Assembly (NCBI GenBank): GCA_937776645.1
Contig: CALMRI010000028.1
Span: 1 to 36,641, forward strand
Source: an uncultured Alphaproteobacteria bacterium
GTDB taxonomy: Bacteria > Pseudomonadota > Alphaproteobacteria > Thalassobaculales > Thalassobaculaceae
Reading direction: 5' to 3'
Length of the DNA stretch: 36,641 bases
The notes beneath the pieces were generated by a model. The model made no database searches. It was not told the DNA's origin and was given only the letters and a program-made list of their open reading frames with translations. Numbering within the stretch: the stretch's first letter is position 1; every line of letters starts with the position of its first letter. Shown piece after piece: positions 27,660 through 34,505 of this stretch. The translations under genes and the position numbers were made by a program.

Positions 27660-28301
27660 ATGATAGACTGGTCGATTGAGGGCGAGGAACTCGCCAATTG
27701 TAACTGTAACCTCGGCTGCCCGTGTCAGTTTGGCGTATTGCCAACCGATGGAACCTGTGAAGCGGCGGTTTTCTTCAGGATCGACAAGGGGCACTACGGC
27801 GAGACGAACCTTGACGGTCTGCTAGCTGCAGGCGTCTATAAATGGCCCGCCGCTATTCATGAGGGGAATGGTCACATGCAGTTGATCATCGATCCGAGAG
27901 CAGACGCGGATCAACGTCTCGCGCTTCAGGCCATCATGAACGGCGAAGATACCAAGGAAATGGGGACTATGTGGTTCGTCTTCAGTGCCATGTCACCAAA
28001 TAAGCACGACACCATTTACGCTCCAATAGAGTTCAAAATGGACGCTGAAACGCGAATTGGCAAAGGCGTGGCCAGCGGCATCGTCGAGGTCAGCGCCGAA
28101 CCGATCCCGAACGTCGTATCCGGGGACCCGCACCGTATCAGCATTAATGTTCCACATGGGTTTGAGTTCGGCACTGCCGAGATGGCAAAAGGTCATACGA
28201 AAACCTCGGGCGGGGCTATCGAACTCCTCAAGAATAATGGAACTCATGCCCATTTTGCTAGTTTACATCTGACAGGCCAAGGACGCGTCGGCGCCATTTA
28301 G
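27660..28301 (+). CDS. DUF1326 family protein
   Basis: A 213-residue DUF1326 protein of unknown function. The N terminus carries the family's four-cysteine motif, ANCNCNLGCPCQFG (Cys14, 16, 20, 22), which suggests metal binding. Later segments are AAVFFRIDKGHYGETNLDGL, the MQLIIDPRADADQRLAL stretch and HRISINVPHGFEFGTAEMAK. The start is ATG 27660, with GGAG 8 nt upstream; GTG 27654 is an alternative. It lies 33 bp before a DUF2182 membrane protein, a pairing I believe is recurrent, which suggests a two-component function. Confidence 0.88.
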   Translation: MIDWSIEGEELANCNCNLGCPCQFGVLPTDGTCEAAVFFRIDKGHYGETNLDGLLAAGVYKWPAAIHEGNGHMQLIIDPRADADQRLALQAIMNGEDTKEMGTMWFVFSAMSPNKHDTIYAPIEFKMDAETRIGKGVASGIVEVSAEPIPNVVSGDPHRISINVPHGFEFGTAEMAKGHTKTSGGAIELLKNNGTHAHFASLHLTGQGRVGAI

Positions 28302-28334
28302 CCCGGTCTGACGGTGGCGCGGGGCGAGGGCAGA

Positions 28335-29147
28335 ATGGCACGAGGACCAGTCGAAAGACTGGTTCTTCGTGACCGCTGGATCGTAGCTGGTGCCGTGGCA
28401 GTGATCGTAGCGTTGGCTGCGCTCTATACCTATGCCGGAGTAGGAATGCCCATGTCTGCCCTTGCTATGACGCGGATGGCCGGATCGATTGGTGGACCGA
28501 TGGAAATGGGCCTGGGGACGGGATGGGCGCCGAGCTATTGGGTTATGAATTTCCTGATGTGGTGGGTGATGATGGTCGCAATGATGACCCCTAGCGCCGC
28601 GCCGACGTTACTGCTTTACACCGCGATTAAACGCGTTGGGCCCGATCAGGATAAAGCGGTCCTGTTCAGTTTCTTTTTCTTGGGCGGTTACCTTCTGGCA
28701 TGGGCCGGGTTTAGCGTCTTGGCTAGTGGTCTGCAATGGGCGAGTGAAGCCACAGGCCTCACAGACGAGACAATGATGACGCTCAAATCCCGCAATTTTG
28801 CCGCAATAGTCCTAATCCTGGCCGGAGCTTATCAGTTCTCGGGCCTCAAGGATTCTTGTCTGGCCCATTGCCGTGCTCCGGCACAATTTTTGGCCGACTA
28901 CAGTCGCCCCGGCCATTGGGGCGCCCTGCGTACCGGGGCGCATCACGGGGCCTATTGTCTGGGATGCTGCTGGGCGCTTATGGCGCTACTATTTGTTGGG
29001 GGGATCATGAATCTTTACTGGATTGGGGGCTTAGCGCTTTATGTTCTGGTAGAAAAAGTCATTGTTGGTGGCCGGTCCTTTGCACGAATCTCGGGCGCAG
29101 CATTGGTCCTGGTAGGAGCCTGGCTGCTATTGCCGTTGTCAGGTTAA
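28335..29147 (+). CDS. DUF2182 integral membrane protein, predicted metal-binding
   Basis: A 270-residue inner-membrane protein with about six or seven hydrophobic segments. Family hallmarks are MNFLMWWVMMVAMMTPSAAP, LKDSCLAHCRAPAQFL and HHGAYCLGCCWALMALLFV; the Met, Cys and His residues suggest binding of a soft metal such as copper. Function unproven. ATG 28335 has GAGG just upstream; GTG 28314 adds seven residues. It follows the DUF1326 gene by 33 bp and is almost certainly co-transcribed with it. A role in metal handling is inferred. Confidence 0.88.
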   Translation: MARGPVERLVLRDRWIVAGAVAVIVALAALYTYAGVGMPMSALAMTRMAGSIGGPMEMGLGTGWAPSYWVMNFLMWWVMMVAMMTPSAAPTLLLYTAIKRVGPDQDKAVLFSFFFLGGYLLAWAGFSVLASGLQWASEATGLTDETMMTLKSRNFAAIVLILAGAYQFSGLKDSCLAHCRAPAQFLADYSRPGHWGALRTGAHHGAYCLGCCWALMALLFVGGIMNLYWIGGLALYVLVEKVIVGGRSFARISGAALVLVGAWLLLPLSG

Positions 29148-29322
29148 CACTCCAAGCTAGTCGTTAGTGGCACGCGCCGTGCTCGCCGATCTAAAGCAAT
29201 CTATCAGGATCGTGCGTGCACAGGCCGAGATCTTCGGTCAAGTTTGCGACTGACGCAGCGTTATATTGAAGTCAGTAAAGGTGCTATCCGGAAATCAAAC
29301 GATCTTCATCGGGATGAACAGC

Positions 29323-29991
29323 ATGCATTATGACAGCGTCAAAAACGAGCACGGCCTGAAACACGACCCCTTCAAGGCAATCGTGGCGCCTCGGCCCATA
29401 GGGTGGGTCTCCACGGTTGATGAGAATGGGGTGCCCAATCTTGCGCCGTACAGCTTTTTCAACGCCGTAAGCGACCGACCACATTACGTCATGTTCGTCT
29501 CCAGCAGCCGCAAGGATAGTTTGCGCAATATCGAAAAAAATGGTGAGTTCACGTGCTCGCTTTCTACCTGGGACACCCGCGAGGGAATGAATATTTCCTC
29601 GGCGCCGGTGCCGCCGGGCGCTGATGAATTCTCCCTGGCGCATCTCGAAACCGCACCATCCAAATTCGTTACCCCACCGCGCGTGAAATTGTCGCCGGCC
29701 GCGATGGAATGCCGGCATTGGAAAACCGTCGAATTGCCGGATGTTCAACCCGATAGCGATAGTGGCCATTTCATGGTTATCGGCCAAGTTGTTGGAATTT
29801 ATATAGACGAGGCGTTTATAAAGGATGGGATGGTCGATACCGGCGCTATGCGGCCGCTCGGCCGAATGGGCTACATGGATTACGCGGTGGTGACGCCGGA
29901 GACCGCTTTCACCCTGAACCGGCCAGTCGTGGACTCCGACGGGTCGGTCAGCAACCCGTCCGCTACGGAATGGGACGGCACCTACCGATAA
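29323..29991 (+). CDS. Flavin reductase-like (FMN-binding split-barrel) protein
   Basis: A 222-residue protein of the flavin reductase/flavoredoxin group. MHYDSVKNEHGLKHDPFKAI is followed by VAPRPIGWVSTVDENGVPNL and APYSFFNAVSDRPHYVMFVS, the FMN-phosphate and isoalloxazine contact regions. A C-terminal GAMRPLGRMGYMDYAVV is typical of this subgroup. It probably reduces or carries flavin for a partner oxygenase, but no partner is adjacent. ATG 29323 matches the family N terminus; ATG 29314 and the frame to 29266 are alternatives. The 175 bp upstream hold no identified feature. Confidence 0.88.
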   Translation: MHYDSVKNEHGLKHDPFKAIVAPRPIGWVSTVDENGVPNLAPYSFFNAVSDRPHYVMFVSSSRKDSLRNIEKNGEFTCSLSTWDTREGMNISSAPVPPGADEFSLAHLETAPSKFVTPPRVKLSPAAMECRHWKTVELPDVQPDSDSGHFMVIGQVVGIYIDEAFIKDGMVDTGAMRPLGRMGYMDYAVVTPETAFTLNRPVVDSDGSVSNPSATEWDGTYR

Positions 29992-30014
29992 AGCGATCGG
30001 GCGCGTTTGCCCGC

Positions 30015-30329
30015 CTATCCCACGGTGGCGAAGACTTCCGAGGTGACCCGATAGCGAAGCGGTTCGCCGGTGGCCCAGCATTCGAATTCCCCGATGGCGC
30101 AATCGGGGAGGTGGGTGACCTCGTCGCCAATGGTGCCGCCGATATGCGGGCTGATGATCGCGTTCTCCATTTCCCACAACCGGGAATTAGGCGTGCAACG
30201 CTGAAGCTGTATCTCACCGAGGACAAAATCGGGATTATATCGGGCGAGCTTTGCGGCGACGACAGCATCGCCGGGCTGGGCCGGCGCGAGGATATCGCGC
30301 GATCGATGTATTATGCCGGCGTTGTGAGA
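30015..30329 (-). pseudogene. C-terminal fragment of a D-2-hydroxyacid dehydrogenase
   Basis: The minus strand encodes TPNSRLWEMENAIISPHIGG, then a helix, then ATGEPLRYRVTSEVFATVG and a stop. This is the C terminus of the D-isomer-specific 2-hydroxyacid dehydrogenase family, with the catalytic-region PHIGG segment. Upstream the frame reads PAQPGDAVVAAKLARYN, which departs from the family, and a stop occurs at 30330-30332. The NAD-binding domain and the Arg/Glu catalytic residues are missing. It is therefore a decayed tail. The rest of 29992-30511 holds a repeat copy and a palindrome, listed separately. Confidence 0.65.
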
Positions 30330-30360
30330 TCAAACTGACTTGCGAGTTAGAGGCCGTTGC

Positions 30361-30408
30361 TCGTAGCTTCGTTAGATGCGAAATCCGTTCCGATATTTCA
30401 ACAGTTCA
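30361..30408. repeat. Degenerate 48-bp direct repeat, copy A
   Basis: Matches copy B at 32928-32975 at 42 of 48 positions, in the same orientation; the core CGTTCCGATATTTCAACA is identical. The two copies bracket the acyl-CoA dehydrogenase and BNR genes. On the minus strand both read ELLKYRNxFxI in one frame, so they may be remnants of one gene family's C terminus. Confidence 0.7.
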
Positions 30409-30416
30409 AGACCAAA

Positions 30417-30450
30417 TTTGAGAAGGGGCACGATCCGGATCCTTCTCAAA
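30417..30450 (-). terminator. Perfect 10-bp palindrome downstream of the acyl-CoA dehydrogenase gene
   Basis: TTTGAGAAGG and CCTTCTCAAA flank a 14-nt loop, 62 bp beyond the acyl-CoA dehydrogenase stop on the minus strand. On that strand it is followed by TTTGG, so it may act as a weak rho-independent terminator. A dyad operator is an alternative, since it is symmetrical and no long T-run is present. Confidence 0.45.
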
Positions 30451-30511
30451 TCAAGCGCAATTGGTTTATTTTACACCAACAAAGTGGTTCGCTTTGCCAC
30501 TAACAATGAAA

Positions 30512-31738
30512 TTAGAACGCGGATGGCAGCTTGTCTGTCTCGACCGGCTTGAGCGGCGATACGAGTTCCTCGGCATTCAGGCCGAGAGCGTGCAGGGCGA
30601 TGTTGTGAAGACAGAAATCCGCCTGCGGTGCCATGATCGGGGCTAGCGCGCCGTCGCGGAACAGCTGTTCGATACGCGAGCCCTTGAATATTGTATGTGC
30701 GCCACCGAGCTGCAGCGCCATACGGGTGATTTTACTGCACATTTCGCCGACGCTGTATTTCGCCCGGAACATTGCGGCCAGGCTGTCCGGCGTCGGACCA
30801 TAACGATCGACCATCCAGGCGGACTGATAGGTGATTAGCCGGGCCGCCTCCAAATCAACGGTCATTTCCGCGACCTTGCGGCGCGCATCGGGATGATGGG
30901 CAAGTGACTGTGTGTAGCCTGGCGGTTGGCGGCCTTTCAACACCAATACGACCTCGTCGAGCGCCGCTGCCGCCACGCCGAGATAGACCGGCGTATAGGA
31001 GGCCCAGAACCAGTGCGCCTGGTCGTTACGGAAGGGCTGGATATTATCGGTTTCGTATAGCCCGTTGCGTTCCGGTACCCAGCAATCATCCAGGACGAGA
31101 GAATCGCTCCGCGTGGCGCGCATGCCGAGCGTGTCCCAGTTTTCGATGACACTGCGCCCTTCGGTCTCGGTCGGTATCAGGACGAATAGTCCGGCCCGCG
31201 GATCGGTTGCACCCTCGGGATAGGCCAGCACAGCACAATAATCCGCCGCCTGCAGCATTGAGGCAAACATCTTGCGCCCGGTGATGCGCCAACCGCCATC
31301 GGCGCGCCGCGCCATGGTGCCGAGATGGCGCTCGCCGATCAGCGAGGTGCTGGTCGATTCAGAGAAATTCCCGGCGATCATCTTACCTTCATCGACCACC
31401 AAGTGCGCGATGAATTCCTTGCTTTCCTTCGGTACATAGTTGCTTTCCGTCAGCGGCCCAACCATCGAGGCATGCATGTTGAACGCGAGCGCAGTCGCGG
31501 GACATCCCTTGCCTAGCGCCTCGAAAGCCAGCGTGTGATCGAACAGTCCGACCCCGCCGCCGCCCCATTCCTTGGCGATGTTAAGCGCAAGAAACCCCTC
31601 GGCCCGCAGCCGGTCATAATTCTCATGCGGGTGGGTTGCCGCCCGGTCGTGATCACTCGCCCGCGTGGCGAAATCCGCTGCCATCGCCTCGCAGTTTCCC
31701 AGTAATGCTTTCTGCTCACCGTTCAAGTCAAAAAACAC
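30512..31738 (-). CDS. Acyl-CoA dehydrogenase family flavoprotein
   Basis: A 408-residue acyl-CoA dehydrogenase-fold protein. The N-terminal helical domain has AKEWGGGGVGLFDHTLAFEA, the middle beta domain has GWRITGRKMFASMLQAADY and the C-terminal helical domain has QLGGAHTIFKGSRIEQLFRD. FAD contacts are plausible in SESTSTSL. The start is a GTG at 31738 (FFDLNGEQKALLGN) with GGGGAG about 9 nt upstream. The catalytic base cannot be placed with confidence, so it may be a dehydrogenase or a related FMN/FAD monooxygenase. The BNR gene ends 39 bp upstream on the same strand, making a likely two-gene operon. The substrate is unknown. Confidence 0.87.
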   Translation of the reverse strand: MFFDLNGEQKALLGNCEAMAADFATRASDHDRAATHPHENYDRLRAEGFLALNIAKEWGGGGVGLFDHTLAFEALGKGCPATALAFNMHASMVGPLTESNYVPKESKEFIAHLVVDEGKMIAGNFSESTSTSLIGERHLGTMARRADGGWRITGRKMFASMLQAADYCAVLAYPEGATDPRAGLFVLIPTETEGRSVIENWDTLGMRATRSDSLVLDDCWVPERNGLYETDNIQPFRNDQAHWFWASYTPVYLGVAAAALDEVVLVLKGRQPPGYTQSLAHHPDARRKVAEMTVDLEAARLITYQSAWMVDRYGPTPDSLAAMFRAKYSVGEMCSKITRMALQLGGAHTIFKGSRIEQLFRDGALAPIMAPQADFCLHNIALHALGLNAEELVSPLKPVETDKLPSAF

Positions 31739-31777
31739 GGCCTGGTCTCCCCTATCTATTCTGTTCTTAGCCCTCGC

Positions 31778-32818
31778 TCAGGCCCGTGCTAGGGAATAGA
31801 TCAGCCGGCCCTCGGGTAGCGGCGGGTGGGCCAGCCAGCTTTCGCCTGCATCGCTGCTGGAAAAGACCTCTCCACCATTGGTGGCGCAGGACATCAGGTC
31901 CGGGCATCGTTCGTCAAAAGCCAACTTGAACATTGTGTTGCTGGGCTTGTGGCCCATCTCGACGCGGTCCCAGCTGTCTCCGCCATCGCGGCTGAAGAGG
32001 AGCACCCCGGTATCGCTCTGGAAGTCGGCACCCGCCGTGACCCAGATCTTGCGTGGATTGCCTGGCACCTCGCGAATGTCGCGGCAATAGATTTGCCCCT
32101 TGGCGTTGAGCGGTTCGAGTGGCACATGCCCCCAATGATCGCCGTCGTCGTCGCTGCGGAACATCCCCGCGCGGCCGATGCTAAACGTAATGCCGGGGCG
32201 CCAGCGGCTTGCGAGGACACCATGCATATCGACGGTATCGTCGTTGACATATTGACCGTGGCTGAGGTTTTCCCATGTTTCGCCACCGTCTTCCGAGCGG
32301 ATGATGCCGCCGACCTCGACGGCGCCATACAACAGGTTCGGGCTGCTCTCACTCGCCGCTATCATTAGCACCCGCTTGACCGGATTGGCACCTGGTGAGG
32401 TGCTGATATCCGGAAATCGCACGCTGACAGGTAGTCGCTCCCATCGTGCACCGCCATCGATGCTACGATAGATTTCGCAGTTCTCGTATCCGGCATAAAT
32501 CACGTCGGGATCGTGCGGATGAAACAGGAACGACCAGACCGGTTGACCGCGATCGGGTACATTTACCTTTTCCCAATGGTCGCCGTGGTCGTCGCTGCGG
32601 TACGGCCCTTTCTGCGTGCCCGCGAAAATAATGTTGGGTTGGCTTGGATGGATCGTCAGCGCGCGGATCGCCGGTGCCTCGGGCAAACCCGACGACAGCA
32701 ATTCCCAGGCCTCGCCGTGCGCGCCAAGACGGTAAAGCCCCGTATCGACAGGCCGTCCGGGCGCGGTTTCCCCGCCCATGCCGATATAGATATACGATTT
32801 CTGATTGCTTGATGCCAT
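31778..32818 (-). CDS. BNR/Asp-box repeat beta-propeller protein
   Basis: A 346-residue protein with at least six Asp-box motifs S-x-D-x-G-x-x-W: SDDHGDHW, SIDGGARW, SEDGGETW, SDDDGDHW, SRDGGDSW and SSDAGESW. These are spaced as blades of a beta-propeller, as in sialidase-like and photosystem II Ycf48-like folds. No catalytic sialidase set (Arg triad) is evident and there is no signal peptide, so it is probably a cytoplasmic binding or scaffold protein, not a secreted glycosidase. ATG 32818 (MASSNQKSYIYIGMGG) has GAGAGGG 6 nt upstream; the frame to 32863 lacks family features. It lies 39 bp upstream of the acyl-CoA dehydrogenase gene. Confidence 0.85.
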   Translation of the reverse strand: MASSNQKSYIYIGMGGETAPGRPVDTGLYRLGAHGEAWELLSSGLPEAPAIRALTIHPSQPNIIFAGTQKGPYRSDDHGDHWEKVNVPDRGQPVWSFLFHPHDPDVIYAGYENCEIYRSIDGGARWERLPVSVRFPDISTSPGANPVKRVLMIAASESSPNLLYGAVEVGGIIRSEDGGETWENLSHGQYVNDDTVDMHGVLASRWRPGITFSIGRAGMFRSDDDGDHWGHVPLEPLNAKGQIYCRDIREVPGNPRKIWVTAGADFQSDTGVLLFSRDGGDSWDRVEMGHKPSNTMFKLAFDERCPDLMSCATNGGEVFSSSDAGESWLAHPPLPEGRLIYSLARA

Positions 32819-32927
32819 GCGATGCCCTCTCGCAGCGGTAAAGCCCCCTTTACCTCTTGTCATCTGGAACTTAAGGCGGGACCATCTGTTCGCGCGAGGT
32901 TACCACAACGGTCATTCGGTCACAAAT

Positions 32928-32975
32928 TCGTCGCTTCGTTGGATGCAAAACTCGTTCCGATATTTCAACAATTCA
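32928..32975. repeat. Degenerate 48-bp direct repeat, copy B
   Basis: Partner of copy A at 30361-30408 (six mismatches). It lies between the divergent BNR gene (minus) and the split ThDP enzyme (plus), about 110 bp upstream of the BNR start and 135 bp upstream of the ThDP gene start. In one minus-strand frame it encodes GELLKYRNEFCIQRSDEF. Confidence 0.7.
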
Positions 32976-33109
32976 CCCGAGATCAATCCTAGCCTTGAAC
33001 GGCTGGGCCCGCGAACCATCGCGCTACGGTTGTTGTGGGCCAAGACGGCACGTATAAGGGCGATCACGGGAACAGTTCCGAATATGCTCCGGCGCGCGGC
33101 GAGGACATG

Positions 33110-33634
33110 ATGGCCCGGGAAAAGACGATGAAGCCTCCACACCGTCCGTCCGAACTGCTGGACACATTGAAGCGGCTTGGCGTGCGGCTTGCCGTAGCCG
33201 TGCCTGACGGCTGGTTAAGCGAGATTTTGGTCCGAATCGAACAAGAACCCTCGATGTCGTTGATTCGTGCGACCCACGAGGAAGAGGCGCTTGCGATCTC
33301 CTGTGGCGCTCAATTGGGCGGCATGCGGACGGTGCTCATTATCCAAAACGTCGGACTTCTGACCATGGGCGCGGGTATGGTTTCCCTTGCCCAGCGTTAT
33401 CAATTTCCCTTGCTAATTCTAGCGTCGTATCGGGGGACGCCGGAAGACGCCACCTACTATCACATCCCGAAGGGCCGCGTGACGGAACCGGTTCTTCGTG
33501 GTCTTAGTCTTCCCTATGCCTTGGCTGAATCCACACGCCCCATTGGTCATCAGATTGAACAGGCCGCGACTTACGCCGAGGAAGCGTCCAGCCCCTTCGT
33601 TTTGCTCCTCGGGCGCGGGGATATCAAATGGTGA
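33110..33634 (+). CDS. ThDP-dependent 2-oxoacid decarboxylase, alpha (pyrimidine-binding) subunit
   Basis: A 174-residue protein like the alpha subunit of sulfopyruvate or phosphonopyruvate decarboxylase. It has LLDTLKRLGVRLAVAVPDGW, the cofactor-activating acid in IRATHEEEALAISCGAQLGG, IQNVGLLTMGAGMVSLAQRY and GRVTEPVLRGLSLPYALAE. It supplies the pyrimidine half of the ThDP site; the pyrophosphate half is in the next gene, which it overlaps by 7 bp. ATG 33110 is preceded by GAGG at ideal distance; ATG 33107 and 33128 are alternatives. The substrate is a small 2-oxo acid, perhaps sulfopyruvate, but no sulfonate or phosphonate gene is adjacent. Confidence 0.85.
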   Translation: MAREKTMKPPHRPSELLDTLKRLGVRLAVAVPDGWLSEILVRIEQEPSMSLIRATHEEEALAISCGAQLGGMRTVLIIQNVGLLTMGAGMVSLAQRYQFPLLILASYRGTPEDATYYHIPKGRVTEPVLRGLSLPYALAESTRPIGHQIEQAATYAEEASSPFVLLLGRGDIKW

Positions 33635-34254
33635 GCAATTCACGCCCGACGCGCGAGGACTATTACCGAGCTCTCTCGGACAACCTTCCTGAGGAGACGC
33701 TCGTCGTCACCTCCCTGGGCAACGCGTCATATCTCTGGGCGACCGTGCGGGACGCACCAGAAAACTTCTACCTTGAGGATGCGATGGGTCTGGCCCTACC
33801 ATTGGCGCTGGGGTTGGCCGTGGCACAGCCCAATCGCGAGGTGGTTGTGGTCGAAGGCGATGGCGGCCTGTTAATGCATATGGGCGGTCTGGTGACTGTG
33901 GGGGCGGTTGCCCCGAATAACCTGACCATTCTGTTGATCCAGAACGGTGTCCACGCGGCCTCGGGTGGGCAGGCGCTTACCAACGCGGAACTGGATATCG
34001 CCGATATCGCCCGTGCCATGGGCCTAAAGCACGCCGAAAACATCACCTCGGTGAAAGAATTTCAATCAGGGCTTGTCCCGGCGCTCAAGGGCGACGGCCC
34101 GACGCTGCTGGCCTTGGCCACCGAACCCGATCTCGATGCCGTTATACCTCCGGCCATGCTCGACCCGGTCGTCACGAAGCGGCGTTTTATGGAAGCCGTC
34201 GGCGCGCCGCGCTACGTATCGATCTTCTTCGGCGGCGGAATGCTATCCGAGTGA
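33628..34254 (+). CDS. ThDP-dependent 2-oxoacid decarboxylase, beta (pyrophosphate-binding) subunit
   Basis: A 208-residue partner of the preceding gene. It has TSLGNASYLWATVRDAPENF, LPLALGLAVAQPNREVVVVE and the ThDP/Mg motif beginning GDGGLLMHMGGLVTV and ending NNLTILLIQNG. The C-terminal half reads like sulfopyruvate decarboxylase beta and the C-terminal domain of acetolactate synthase. It overlaps the alpha subunit by 7 bp, so the two are translationally coupled. The combined length of about 380 residues fits the small two-subunit decarboxylases, which lack the central FAD-like domain. The following 251 bp (34255-34505) contain no recognised feature. Confidence 0.87.
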   Translation: MVSNSRPTREDYYRALSDNLPEETLVVTSLGNASYLWATVRDAPENFYLEDAMGLALPLALGLAVAQPNREVVVVEGDGGLLMHMGGLVTVGAVAPNNLTILLIQNGVHAASGGQALTNAELDIADIARAMGLKHAENITSVKEFQSGLVPALKGDGPTLLALATEPDLDAVIPPAMLDPVVTKRRFMEAVGAPRYVSIFFGGGMLSE

Positions 34255-34505
34255 GATTGGCCGTGGCCCCCGCCGGCCCCAATGATGCTTCAGGCTGCAT
34301 CGGAGTGGATCAAACCAAACGGCTCAACACCACGAAACGCCCATACCCAGGCAACACTTAGTCGCCAGGGATGCTAGTGCTGTTGGCGGATCCATCAACG
34401 AAGTTGGAAGCGCGGACACCTTATCGCGGGTGGGGTGGGTACTTTAAATCCCATTGGCATTGACTGAGACTTAAAATAGGAAATCCCAGATTATTGGCTG
34501 ATCAT

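Noticed and set aside
29284..30177. 297-codon minus-strand frame over the flavin reductase gene
   Set aside because: Shadow of the flavin reductase-like gene; the real minus-strand signal in this area is only the 2-hydroxyacid dehydrogenase tail, in another frame.
34380..34470. Short plus-strand frame after the ThDP beta subunit, ending RTPYRGWGGYFKSHWH
   Set aside because: It looks slightly protein-like, but it is short, has no start or family, and I could not tie it to any gene.
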